Of a DNA stretch of 64,000 nt, positions 35,742 through 44,281 are shown piece after piece. Position 1 is the stretch's first letter, and every line of letters begins with the position of its first letter. The notes under the pieces are model-generated. The model ran no database searches. It saw nothing but the letters and a program-made list of their open reading frames with translations, and was not told where the DNA came from. Origin of the DNA: Bifidobacterium asteroides (GTDB lineage Bacteria > Actinomycetota > Actinomycetes > Actinomycetales > Bifidobacteriaceae); NCBI RefSeq assembly GCF_030758775.1, contig NZ_CP132384.1:248001-312000 (forward strand), read 5' to 3'. The position numbers and the translations under genes are program-made.

Positions 35742-37844
35742 ATGAAGGTTCAAGAGATGGCAGACACAGGTTTTGAAAGTGTGGTCCGGGTGGTCTTTCC
35801 CGAGCGTGACCAGGAACAGGTGCTTCCTTTGTATGCCATTGACTGGTCACCTTCGCACCTGTCGAATACGGTTATGGATCCACGGACGGATGTGAAGCGC
35901 ATCAGGCTGAATGCTATGAATCAGTCTGAATATCAACGGCTGGTGGGCCAGGCTCTAACGCGGACCGGCGCAGGCGTGACCACCAATGACTTCGACCTTC
36001 TCTCCAGGCGATCTCTGCGTATCCACGCCGGTGGGCGGATCTCACTCTGCACTTTCTTCAACGCCTTCCCAGCCGGTTACTGGCGTCGTTGGACCAGAGT
36101 CGATACCGTCAGGCTGACCCTGATGGTTTGGGGCCGCGGTGAGGTCCGAGTCATGAAATCCAATGGTCGGGGTATCTTCACCTGTGCCGGTTCTGTCCGG
36201 ATCGAGCAGGATGGACAGACGGAACAGGGAGAACACATTGCCCTGGACATACCTATGACTGGTCTGGTTGACGGCGGTTACTGCTGGCTGGAAGCACAAG
36301 CCAGCAAGGGTGATACCTTGACTATCAAGGATGCGGACTGGCAAGTACCCATTCGTGCCAGGACCGCATCCCACCAGACCAGTGTATCCGTCGCTATTAC
36401 TACCTTTAACCGCGCCCCCTATTGCTTGCGGCAGCTGCAGGACCTCGCTGCTGCTACTGAGCTCCGTAGCCGATTGGATACTATATACTGCACTGACCAA
36501 GGTAATGAATTCGTCAATGACCAAGAAGGGTACGGAGCCGTGGCACAGTCTCTGGGTGACCAGCTGACTTATATGCGCCAACGGAATCTGGGAGGGTCAG
36601 GCGGATTTTCGAGGGGCATGTATGAGACGCTCAAAGCCGGTCGGTCCGACTACGTCCTCCTCCTGGATGACGATGCCATTAGTGAGCCGGAGTCTATCCT
36701 TCGTGCAGTTCAGTTCGCCGACTATGCATGCAAGCCCATGCTGGTCGGTGGAGGCATGTTCCACCTAGACAACCGGACCGTCCTCTACACTCAGGGGGAG
36801 CGGCTGAACTGGAAACGTATGTGGATGGAGCCTTCTCAAGGGCTGGGTTACAACCATGATTTCGCCTTGGAGCCTCTTCGTGATTGCCCTGAACGCCATC
36901 AGCGTATTGACGAGGACTTCAATGGGTGGTGGATGTGCCTGATACCAATCAGTGTCATCAGGGAAATTGGTCTCTCCCTACCGGTCTTCATTAAATTTGA
37001 CGATGTTGAGTATTGTCTTCGGGCACAGCATGCCGGCTATCCCACGGTCTGTCTTCCGGGAGTTGCGGTCTGGCATCAAGCTTGGCATGAGAAGGATCCG
37101 GCGCGTACTTGGGAGGAGTACTACACGGAGCGCAACCGGTGGTTGGCCGCCCTTCTCTTAGAACCTGAGTTCCCTGTATCTCGAATCATGACGGAAACCT
37201 TGTATGGGGATGCTAGTCTGGGGCTGCGCTTTACCTATTCAGCTATGGCTCTGCGCAACTTGGCGCTTCAGGATCTTTTGAGAGGGCCACAGTATATCGT
37301 TGAGACTTTCCCCACCAAGCTAGACCAGGTACGCCGCCTCAGGGCGGGCTTCACTGATGCGCAGACTACCAAGGATCTCTGGTCTCTACCGGCTCCTGAT
37401 CATGAGACCATACCCCCGCGTAAACGGCCACAGAGTAGGGAACATCGGATGTTGGTGGCGTTAAAGCTCCTTGCCAAGTCCGTGTTGACTGACCGTGACG
37501 CCACAAGAGACCAGCAGCCTGACACTTCCATAGCAGCTCAGGACGCAGCTTGGACCTGGGTGGCTTTCGATGGCATAGATTCGGCCTTAGTCACTTCGCC
37601 AGATGGCGATTCGGTAGCCTGGCTTAAACGGGACAACAGCGAATTCCGTCGTCTCATGGGTCAGGGTTGCCGTTTAGCTTTGACTATCAGGAAGCACTGG
37701 AAAGAAATTTCGGCCCAATATCGTGATTACGGCCTGGCCTCTCTTGATACTTGGCAGCGAATTTTCGCCAATAGCGGCATGAAGGTGATTCCCTATTCTT
37801 CCGAGAGAGATGGAAAACCCGGGTCCAAGATAGGTAGCGAATGA
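35742..37844 (+). CDS. GlfT2-like galactofuranosyltransferase B
   Basis: This 700-residue GT2 enzyme is closer to canonical GlfT2 than gene A. It has an N-terminal beta domain, VAITTFNRAPYCLRQLQDLA, RQRNLGGSGGFSRGMYETL, LLLDDDAIS near residue 308, FNGWWMCLIPISV, FIKFDDVEYCLRAQHAGY near 418 and GVAVWHQAWHE near 443. The distances between the DDD, DD and H motifs (about 110 and 25 residues) equal those in gene A. It probably extends a galactofuranose chain, using UDP-Galf. The C-terminal 220 residues diverge from gene A. Its TGA overlaps the ATG of rmlB. UDP-galactopyranose mutase is not in the window. Confidence 0.85.
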   Translation: MKVQEMADTGFESVVRVVFPERDQEQVLPLYAIDWSPSHLSNTVMDPRTDVKRIRLNAMNQSEYQRLVGQALTRTGAGVTTNDFDLLSRRSLRIHAGGRISLCTFFNAFPAGYWRRWTRVDTVRLTLMVWGRGEVRVMKSNGRGIFTCAGSVRIEQDGQTEQGEHIALDIPMTGLVDGGYCWLEAQASKGDTLTIKDADWQVPIRARTASHQTSVSVAITTFNRAPYCLRQLQDLAAATELRSRLDTIYCTDQGNEFVNDQEGYGAVAQSLGDQLTYMRQRNLGGSGGFSRGMYETLKAGRSDYVLLLDDDAISEPESILRAVQFADYACKPMLVGGGMFHLDNRTVLYTQGERLNWKRMWMEPSQGLGYNHDFALEPLRDCPERHQRIDEDFNGWWMCLIPISVIREIGLSLPVFIKFDDVEYCLRAQHAGYPTVCLPGVAVWHQAWHEKDPARTWEEYYTERNRWLAALLLEPEFPVSRIMTETLYGDASLGLRFTYSAMALRNLALQDLLRGPQYIVETFPTKLDQVRRLRAGFTDAQTTKDLWSLPAPDHETIPPRKRPQSREHRMLVALKLLAKSVLTDRDATRDQQPDTSIAAQDAAWTWVAFDGIDSALVTSPDGDSVAWLKRDNSEFRRLMGQGCRLALTIRKHWKEISAQYRDYGLASLDTWQRIFANSGMKVIPYSSERDGKPGSKIGSE

Positions 37845-38887
37845 CCACCATGGTCGGCATAGGGAGTGATCAGACTTGCCCCTGCAACCTCATGGTTACT
37901 GGCGGGGCGGGATTCATTGGGAGCAACTTCGTGCGTTGGGTCGGCCAGCACCATCCCAACACAAGGATTGTGGTCTTTGACGCCCTTACTTATGCGGCCA
38001 TTCCTGGTAGCCTTCCCGATACGGGTCCAAATGGCCCTTTTCTGGTCAAGGGCGATATCTGCGATCCTGGAGCCGTAGAGAGGGCTATCAGCGAATACGG
38101 AATCGATACCGTCGTTCACTTTGCAGCCGAGTCCCATAACGACAACGCCATTCAATCTCCCGATCCCTTCATCAAAACCAACATCCAGGGCACCTATATC
38201 CTTCTTCAAGCTGTTCGTCGACATGATTTGCGCTTTCACCATATTTCTACGGATGAAGTCTATGGCGATTTAGATTTTGGTGATTCCAGGCGTTTTGACG
38301 AATCAAGTCCTTACAGGCCTTCCAATCCATACTCGGCTAGCAAAGCAGCTTCGGACCATCTAGTCAGGGCCTGGTGGCGTACCTATGGGACTCGGGTGAC
38401 TATCTCCAACTGTTCTAATAACTATGGACCGCGCCAGCATGTGGAGAAGTTCATTCCCCGTCAGATCACCAATATTCTCGCAGGGATTCGTCCCCGCCTC
38501 TATGGCGAAGGGCGGGAGTCCCGTGATTGGATTCACGTTCAGGACAACTGTGAAGCTATTTGGACCGTTCTGACCCGGGGGATATTGGGATCCACCTATC
38601 TGATAAGTGCGGATAACGAATACAGCAATCGGGAGGTTCTAGCCATGATCCTAGAGGAGATGGGACAGGAACCTGATGCCTTCGACAGAGTACCTAACAG
38701 GCCGGGGGTGGATCGGCGCTATGCCTTGGATTCCAGCCGAATCCAGTCGGAATTGGGTTGGAGGCCTCGACACCATGATTTTCGGCACGGGCTCAGGGAT
38801 ACGATCGATTGGTACGCCTCGCATCAGGATTGGTGGAGGCTCGCCAAAGAAGAAACTGAGCGTCGTTACAAGATCCAGGGGCACTGA
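37841..38887 (+). CDS. rmlB: dTDP-glucose 4,6-dehydratase
   Basis: This 348-residue extended SDR enzyme makes dTDP-4-keto-6-deoxyglucose, the second step to dTDP-L-rhamnose. It has the NAD motif TGGAGFIGSNF, HFAAESHND, the catalytic STDEVYGDL (Thr-Asp-Glu) and YSASKAASDH with the Tyr-Lys pair, NCSNNYGPRQ and GRESRDWIHV. About 15 extra residues precede the usual start (MTTMVGIGSDQTCPC). The ATG overlaps the stop of the galactofuranosyltransferase gene, so rhamnose supply is coupled to glycan assembly. rmlA, rmlC and rmlD are not in the window. Confidence 0.92.
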   Translation: MTTMVGIGSDQTCPCNLMVTGGAGFIGSNFVRWVGQHHPNTRIVVFDALTYAAIPGSLPDTGPNGPFLVKGDICDPGAVERAISEYGIDTVVHFAAESHNDNAIQSPDPFIKTNIQGTYILLQAVRRHDLRFHHISTDEVYGDLDFGDSRRFDESSPYRPSNPYSASKAASDHLVRAWWRTYGTRVTISNCSNNYGPRQHVEKFIPRQITNILAGIRPRLYGEGRESRDWIHVQDNCEAIWTVLTRGILGSTYLISADNEYSNREVLAMILEEMGQEPDAFDRVPNRPGVDRRYALDSSRIQSELGWRPRHHDFRHGLRDTIDWYASHQDWWRLAKEETERRYKIQGH

Positions 38888-38955
38888 GTGTAGCTTGCTG
38901 CTTTGTTTCTGAGACAAGGTCGGGACTAGTGTATATTCTTAATAAGTTACTGGGT

Positions 38956-39024
38956 GGCTGTCCTGACTTTGGACAGCCAGATCTGGTAATCTGCTACACC
39001 CTCCTGTCACGGAAGGTCCGTGAC
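38956..39024 (+). promoter_or_regulatory. rpsF leader with two hairpins
   Basis: Two stems lie before rpsF: GGCTGTCC/GGACAGCC (38956-38978) and GTCACGGA/TCCGTGAC (39006-39024). The second ends ten bases before the rpsF ribosome site. Leaders of rpsF operons in many bacteria contain an RNA bound by the S6:S18 complex, with a conserved CCG; a CCG is present in the second hairpin. Autoregulation is an inference. A possible -10, TATATT, lies at 38932-38937. Confidence 0.45.
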
Positions 39025-39048
39025 CTGTAAGTCCAAAGGAGGTGGGTG

Positions 39049-39345
39049 ATGTCTGCGCACAAGTATGAATTGATGTTCATTGCCGATCCGGCCATGGATG
39101 AGCGCTCGCTGAAGAAGCTGACCGACCAGTATCTCGAGGTGGTCACCAAGGAAGGCGGCTCCGTCGACAACATCGACGTCTGGGGCCGTCGCAAGCTGGC
39201 CTATGAGATCGACAAGCACAAGGAAGGCAACTACGTGGTGGTCGAATACACCTGCGAGCCTTCCGCCAGCGCTGAGCTCGATCGTGTGCTCAACCTGAAC
39301 GAGTCCGTCATCCGCACCAAGATCCTTCGCAAGGATGACAAGTAA
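39049..39345 (+). CDS. rpsF: 30S ribosomal protein S6
   Basis: This 98-residue protein begins MSAHKYELMFIADPAMDERS and carries the S6 features KEGGSVDNIDVWGRRKLAYEI and KHKEGNYVVVEY. S6 binds S18 on the small-subunit platform, and rpsR lies two genes downstream. ATG 39049 follows AAAGGAGG by six bases; the GTG three bases earlier is disfavoured by spacing. It is the first gene of the operon rpsF-ssb-rpsR-rplI. Confidence 0.97.
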   Translation: MSAHKYELMFIADPAMDERSLKKLTDQYLEVVTKEGGSVDNIDVWGRRKLAYEIDKHKEGNYVVVEYTCEPSASAELDRVLNLNESVIRTKILRKDDK

Positions 39346-39468
39346 GCAAACAGCAAAAGGACATCGAAGCGTCGGCTGACATCCAGTTCTCGCGTCGAAG
39401 GTCCAAGGGTGCGGGATTCGCCCCAGTAGGCCCATTCCCAAGTCCTCACTCCGAGGAAAGGTCGTGAC

Positions 39469-40086
39469 ATGGCGGGAGATACATACATCACCGTGGTGGG
39501 TAATCTCACTGCGGATCCGGAGGTGCGTACGACCTCCAACGGAGGCACGGTGGCCAATCTGACCATCGCGTCCACGCCCAGGCAGTTCAACAGGAACTCG
39601 GGGCAGTGGGAGGACGGCGACTCGCTCTTCATGCGTTGCTCGGCTTGGGATTCTACATACAGTCCCATGGCCTCCAACATTCAGGCCAGCCTGACCAAGG
39701 GCATGAGGGTAATAGCCCAGGGTCGTCTGGTGCAGCGCTCCTATCAGGATCGCGAGGGCAACAACCGCACGGTTGTGGAGCTGCGTCTGGACGAGATCGG
39801 ACCTGCACTGACACGGAACACCGCTCAGGTCACCAGGAACGCCAACACCGGTGGCGGAGGATCTCGTGGCGGTTTCGCCGGCTCCAGCAACGGCGGCTAC
39901 CAGGGTGGGGCATCCTACCAGGGCGGCACCGGCGCGGCATCGGCCCCTATGGGTCGTCAGCAGCCAGCGCAGAGCCAGCAGGCCCCGGCCCAGGATCCTT
40001 GGTCATCGACCGGATCTGGCGATTCCTTCGGATCCTTTGGGTCCACCGGCGAGTTCGGTGGTTCTGGAGACGATCCCGAGTTCTGA
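39469..40086 (+). CDS. ssb: Single-stranded DNA-binding protein
   Basis: This 205-residue SSB has an OB-fold in residues 1-110 (DTYITVVGNLTADPEVRTTS, SLFMRCSAWD, LTKGMRVIAQGRLVQRSYQD, VVELRLDEIGP). A Gly/Gln/Ser-rich disordered linker follows, then the acidic tip GGSGDDPEF, which binds partner proteins such as PriA, RecO and Exo I in the family. It coats single-stranded DNA in replication and repair. It lies 120 bases after rpsF and 36 before rpsR. Confidence 0.97.
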   Translation: MAGDTYITVVGNLTADPEVRTTSNGGTVANLTIASTPRQFNRNSGQWEDGDSLFMRCSAWDSTYSPMASNIQASLTKGMRVIAQGRLVQRSYQDREGNNRTVVELRLDEIGPALTRNTAQVTRNANTGGGGSRGGFAGSSNGGYQGGASYQGGTGAASAPMGRQQPAQSQQAPAQDPWSSTGSGDSFGSFGSTGEFGGSGDDPEF

Positions 40087-40122
40087 AGTTTCATAGCGTC
40101 ATCATTCATTTAAGGAGTACCA

Positions 40123-40371
40123 ATGTCACGTAAAAGGCCGCAACCGCCGGTCAAGCCCTTCAAGAAAAAGCCGAATCCTCTGAGGGCTGCCAAGATTCAT
40201 ACCATCGATTACAAGGACGTGGCTCTGCTGCGCAAGTTCATCTCGGACCGGGGCAAGATCCGTTCCCGCCGCATCACCGGCGTCACCGTCCAGGAGCAGC
40301 GCGAGATCTCCAAGGCTATCAAGAACGCCCGCGAGATGGCCCTGCTGCCCTACGCCACCAACGGTCGCTGA
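40123..40371 (+). CDS. rpsR: 30S ribosomal protein S18
   Basis: This 82-residue basic protein has [20 protein letters not shown] and [20 protein letters not shown], the conserved S18 core, and a short basic N-terminus with [15 protein letters not shown]. No zinc-binding Cys motif is present. AAGGAG lies seven bases before the ATG. It is part of the rpsF operon and 15 bases ahead of rplI. Confidence 0.97.
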   Translation: MSRKRPQPPVKPFKKKPNPLRAAKIHTIDYKDVALLRKFISDRGKIRSRRITGVTVQEQREISKAIKNAREMALLPYATNGR

Positions 40372-40385
40372 GGGAGGTCAGGATT

Positions 40386-40835
40386 ATGGCAAAGGAAACC
40401 AAGGTTATTCTGACCGATACCGTGACCGATCTGGGTCATAAGGGCGACGTTGTCGGGGTCAAGCCTGGCTATGCGCGCAACTTCCTGATCCCCCAGGGAC
40501 TGGCTTTCGCCTGGTCCAAGGGCGCTGCTGCACAGATCGAATCCCTGCAGAGGGCACGTCGTGCCAAGTCCATGGCCACCCGCGAGGATGCCGTGGCAGC
40601 CAAGACCGCCATCGATGGCCAGACCGTCGAGATCGCAGCCAAGGTGTCTGATTCGGGTAAGCTCTTCGGCGGCATCTCCAATGATGCCATCGCTCAGGCT
40701 CTTCGCCCCTTGGCCGATGTGGATCCCCGCTCCATCTCCGTGGAGACCATCAAGACCACCGGAGAGTTCCCGGCCACCGTGGCCCTGCACCCCGAGATCT
40801 CGGCCGCTTTCACGGTCAAGGTCGTCGCAGAGTAG
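40386..40835 (+). CDS. rplI: 50S ribosomal protein L9
   Basis: This 149-residue two-domain protein has the N-terminal 23S rRNA-binding domain [36 protein letters not shown], a long connecting helix around residues 41-75, and the C-terminal domain with [17 protein letters not shown]. Length is normal for L9. It is last in the operon; a 15-bp-stem terminator follows at 40891-40933. Confidence 0.97.
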   Translation: MAKETKVILTDTVTDLGHKGDVVGVKPGYARNFLIPQGLAFAWSKGAAAQIESLQRARRAKSMATREDAVAAKTAIDGQTVEIAAKVSDSGKLFGGISNDAIAQALRPLADVDPRSISVETIKTTGEFPATVALHPEISAAFTVKVVAE

Positions 40836-40890
40836 TAAATCTGACCTATCCCATAACGATCCTTTTTGAAATAGGGATCTGGGCTTAAGC

Positions 40891-40933
40891 AGGAGGCCTT
40901 CCCGCAGCAGGTATATGCGCGGGAAGGCCTCCT
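40891..40933. terminator. Bidirectional terminator after rplI
   Basis: Perfect 15-bp arms, AGGAGGCCTTCCCGC and GCGGGAAGGCCTCCT, enclose a 13-base loop between the ends of converging genes rplI and the tautomerase gene. Confidence 0.9.
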
Positions 40934-40957
40934 TATGCGTTACAGGGGATTACTCGC

Positions 40958-41305
40958 CTAGAAATTGCCGCCATTCCAGCCCCAGTCAGTGGTGGCCGTA
41001 TAGCGGATGTAGGTGCGGTTCTTGGGGATGGACAGCTCAGATTCCAGCGTGTCCATGATGGTCTTGGTCAGGCTTTCCCAGGCGGACTTTGGTACGTCGC
41101 TGCCGAAGACGTTGACCTCGACATAGGCTGCAGGCTTGCTGTCGTCACCGCCGAAATAGATGGGCATGTCCGACTCGAAGGGGCACATGAGCCAGCCCTC
41201 GGACTTGCCGGGGACAGCGGTGATGGCCTTGCCGTAGGCGGTCTTGATCCGTTCGCGCTGTTCGGCGGTGATGGGCGTGCTTACATGGGTATGGATAACG
41301 GGCAT
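40958..41305 (-). CDS. MIF/tautomerase-superfamily protein
   Basis: This 115-residue protein begins MPVIHTHVSTPITAEQRERI, giving an N-terminal Pro after Met removal, the catalytic base of the tautomerase superfamily. The Lys after the first helix, PAAYVEVNVFG and the C-terminal TTDWGWNGGNF match phenylpyruvate-tautomerase/MIF-related proteins of bacteria and animals. The usual reaction is keto-enol tautomerisation of phenylpyruvate-like compounds; the in vivo role in bacteria is unclear. It is a single gene with a shared terminator. Confidence 0.85.
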   Translation of the reverse strand: MPVIHTHVSTPITAEQRERIKTAYGKAITAVPGKSEGWLMCPFESDMPIYFGGDDSKPAAYVEVNVFGSDVPKSAWESLTKTIMDTLESELSIPKNRTYIRYTATTDWGWNGGNF

Positions 41306-41413
41306 GGTGCTTCCTTTCCGGTTCGTCCGGCGTGACCAATCAGGATGACTCGGTCCGCTTGGCGGATGGACGACTATTCCCGTCCCATAGTAGCCTTGAC
41401 CGGGCAGGCTGGC

Positions 41414-41938
41414 TCAGCGCCAGCCGAAGGGCCGATGACGCAGGGACCAGGCCCCCAGACGGTGGGCCACCGAACGCGGGTCGACCGGTTTGCCGGGGGC
41501 GGGAGCATCCAGCAGCCACTTGCGGATCAGGAAGTTCCAGATGGCCACCACCACGGTGGCTGTGATCTTGGCGATGTTGGCGTAGAGCAGGTAACGGGCG
41601 TGCATGGTGGTGATGGCGTCCGGCGGCAGCATGGCAGTGCCCATCCACAGGATCACCTCATTGATCCCCAGGCCGATTACCGAGGAGACCAGAAAGACCG
41701 CCATCTCCATCCACCGGGCCATGTCCTCCCTATGCTTGAAGACGTAGCGCATGCTGGCCAGATAGTTGAAGACCAGGGAGATCGGGAAGGAAATGGCCCC
41801 AGCCAGGACATTGTTCAGGTGTGGCCCCATGATCAGCAGGTTCATGATGCCGATGTCGATCAGAAAGGCGATGACGCCCACGATGCCGAACTTGAGCAGC
41901 TGTCCGATTAATCTACGCACGATAGCCCATTCAATCAT
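41414..41938 (-). CDS. GtrA-family membrane protein
   Basis: From ATG 41938 the product has 174 residues and four helices in the GtrA pattern: LLKFGIVGVIAFLIDIGIMN, ISFPISLVFNYLASMRYVF, FLVSSVIGLGINEVILW and ITATVVVAIWNFLIRKWL. GtrA-like proteins are thought to flip polyprenyl-phosphate-linked sugars for glycan modification. The start is uncertain: a TTG at 41980 with a weak ribosome site is an alternative. It lies 18-60 bases downstream of an MFS gene in the same direction, but functionally may belong with the glycan genes at 25-39 kb. Confidence 0.82.
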   Translation of the reverse strand: MIEWAIVRRLIGQLLKFGIVGVIAFLIDIGIMNLLIMGPHLNNVLAGAISFPISLVFNYLASMRYVFKHREDMARWMEMAVFLVSSVIGLGINEVILWMGTAMLPPDAITTMHARYLLYANIAKITATVVVAIWNFLIRKWLLDAPAPGKPVDPRSVAHRLGAWSLRHRPFGWR

Positions 41939-41998
41939 TCCTGCTGTGCTCGCGGGGTAGCGGGAGCCGCTTGTGCGCAAAAGCCTTACGTTGCGCCC

Positions 41999-43336
41999 TC
42001 AGGCGGGCAGCTCGGTCAGAATGGGTTCCTCGGTGCTGTTGCGGATTTGACGGAACCCTACAAAGGCGATGGCCAGCGAGGTCAGAGCCAGAGTAGTGAC
42101 CACCCCGAACCCGCCTTGGGATCCGTAACGGTCGATGAACTGCCCGGCCACAGCCGAACCCGCCGAGGACCCGATCGAATTCATGGCGCTCAGCCAAGCC
42201 ATGCCCTCGGTGAAGCGGATGGGCGGCACCAGGTGGAGCATGAGCTGGTTGCCGTTGATCCAGGTGGGTGCCTGGCAGACGCCGATGATCAGGTAGATGA
42301 TCATGATGGTCCACAGATTCCTGGCGAACATGAAGGTTCCGATGCCCAGGTTGACCACCAGCAGGCAGAAGTAGAAACGCTTCCAGAGGGGGATGGTCCA
42401 GTTCTTGGCCCCGTAAAGCAGGGCACCGACCAGGGAGCTGAAGGAGAAGCAGGCGAAGACGAATCCGGTCATCTGCTTCATCCCCTGTTCGGTGGCGAAG
42501 GCGATGATGGAGATGGATGCGGCGCTCTGGAAGGCTCCCAGGCCGAACCAGGTGGCGCAGACGGCGATCATGCCGGCGCTCCAGAAGGCGCCACTACGGC
42601 CGTTTCCGCCCTCCTGGTCCCGCAGGCGCGCCACTTGCTGAGCCTGGCGCTCCCGGTACTCTTTGCGGGTGATGCCCTGGGCGCGGGACATGTCCGTCTG
42701 CGAGGGCGGCTCGGTCTCTCGGCAGGATAGGAACATAAAGGCCCCGACCAGCACACAGATCCCGGTAAAGAAGAAGGCCAATACGCCTGAAATGACCGCC
42801 AGGATGGAGGCTAGAGGATTGCCGATCACCCACATGGCCTCGTCGAAGACCCCTGACAGGGACAGGGCCTGATTAGTGGCTCGGTGGTCGCCGCGCAGCA
42901 GATGCGTCCACCGGCTACGGCTCATGGCTCCCCAGGGTGGAATGGCCGCCATGAACGGGGTGACCAGGTAGAGCACCCAGGTGGGGGCGTGGGCGGTGAT
43001 GGCTGTGATCAGGACCGTGGCGGCCACGATCCAGACCAGAACGGTGGGAATGGAGACCTGTCGCTGGCCGAACTTGTCGACCATCTTGCCCAGCATGGGG
43101 CTGACTAGGGCCAGTGCCACGGCTTGGATGGCGGTCAGGGCTCCGGCCAAGGAGTAGCTGCCGTAGTAGTGCTGCACCGAGATGGTGATGGTCATGCCCA
43201 CCATGGGGAAGGGCATGGAGGCGATAACCGACCCCACTGCGAACCGTGCCGTGTGAGGCAGTCGCAGGAGCGCCGAGTATCCCCCGAAGACCCTGTGACC
43301 GGCTTCGACCAGGGCCGCTTTCAATTGCCGTGGCAT
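41999..43336 (-). CDS. MFS transporter, unassigned substrate
   Basis: From ATG 43336, eight bases after GAGGTG, the product is 445 residues with about twelve helices. A hydrophilic central loop (CRETEPPSQTDMSRAQGITR and on) joins the halves. GKMVDKFGQRQVSI after helix 2 is the general MFS loop motif. The C-terminal half includes FIDRYGSQGGFGVV. The upstream frame to 43636 is open but lacks a start with a ribosome site and would overlap the divergent phosphatase gene. Substrate is not evident. Confidence 0.8.
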   Translation of the reverse strand: MPRQLKAALVEAGHRVFGGYSALLRLPHTARFAVGSVIASMPFPMVGMTITISVQHYYGSYSLAGALTAIQAVALALVSPMLGKMVDKFGQRQVSIPTVLVWIVAATVLITAITAHAPTWVLYLVTPFMAAIPPWGAMSRSRWTHLLRGDHRATNQALSLSGVFDEAMWVIGNPLASILAVISGVLAFFFTGICVLVGAFMFLSCRETEPPSQTDMSRAQGITRKEYRERQAQQVARLRDQEGGNGRSGAFWSAGMIAVCATWFGLGAFQSAASISIIAFATEQGMKQMTGFVFACFSFSSLVGALLYGAKNWTIPLWKRFYFCLLVVNLGIGTFMFARNLWTIMIIYLIIGVCQAPTWINGNQLMLHLVPPIRFTEGMAWLSAMNSIGSSAGSAVAGQFIDRYGSQGGFGVVTTLALTSLAIAFVGFRQIRNSTEEPILTELPA

Positions 43337-43549
43337 GGGTTGTTCACCTCGCATTCCTTGAGTGTTTTTGCAGTCCCGAAGCATGTTTTCTCCAGAACCT
43401 TCCAGATGCATGAAAGGGATGTGGGGCTGTTGGGGGACTGCTACAGTGGTAACCATATCGGCGCCTGATGGGTGCCATTGGGATACTGATAATTCTACCC
43501 CCCGCCATGGTCTCTTATCGGGTCTGCCGGGGAGCTTGGGAGGTGGGTC

Positions 43550-44206
43550 GTGCCTGCGACGACCATTCATTTCGTCCGTCATGGCCAGGTTGATAATCCC
43601 GATCATATTCTCTATGAGCGATTGCCGGGATTCCATTTGTCCGCCAGAGGCAGGGCTATGGTCGAAGCGACGGCCCGCTTTATGGCCGAGGCTCCTGGCA
43701 TGCGCGATCTGGAAGCCGTTTACTCATCTCCGCTGGACAGGACCAGGGAGACCACAGCCATCCTGCTTGAGCAGATCAACCCAGCTCGTGTCCAGCACGG
43801 TTTGAAACCATTGGAGCCTGTCTATGACCGTCGTCTGATCGAGGCCGGCAACGAATTCCGCGGCAAGCGTATCGGACGCGGGCAGGGGGCCCTCTGGCGG
43901 CCCTCCAACCTGCGGCTGATCCTGGACCTGCGCCGACCCAGCTGGGGGGAGTCCTATCGGCAGATCGCCCGGCGAGTGGGGGATTTCGTCCGGCAGGTGG
44001 TCCGTAGCCATCCTGATGCGCAGATCATGGCTGTCTCGCATGAGTCGCCCATCTGGTCCTACCGTCATCTTTTGGAGACCGGTCACCCCGAGCACAATAT
44101 GTTCCTTCGAGCCACCGCCCTGGCATCGGTGACCTCCATCACCCTGGATTGTGACACCGGCAAAGTGCTGGGAATCACCTACGCGGACCCGGCGGCAGGC
44201 GTGTGA
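43550..44206 (+). CDS. Histidine phosphatase (phosphoglycerate mutase-like)
   Basis: This 218-residue protein has the nucleophile motif VRHGQ near residues 9-13, YSSPLDRTRETTAIL with the second Arg, an acidic RLIEAGNEFRGK, and the second catalytic His in VSHESPIW. This is the cobC/GpmB-like histidine phosphatase family, which includes many phosphatases as well as mutases. A GTG start at 43550 follows GGGAGGTGG. Substrate is unknown. It sits divergently from an MFS gene and ahead of an uncharacterised gene. Confidence 0.82.
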   Translation: MPATTIHFVRHGQVDNPDHILYERLPGFHLSARGRAMVEATARFMAEAPGMRDLEAVYSSPLDRTRETTAILLEQINPARVQHGLKPLEPVYDRRLIEAGNEFRGKRIGRGQGALWRPSNLRLILDLRRPSWGESYRQIARRVGDFVRQVVRSHPDAQIMAVSHESPIWSYRHLLETGHPEHNMFLRATALASVTSITLDCDTGKVLGITYADPAAGV

Positions 44207-44281
44207 AGACCGCTTGCACGGCCTAGGATGGCTGAGGATACTGTCGTGGATGACTGTCCGAGAACCCGATGAAGGAGCGTG

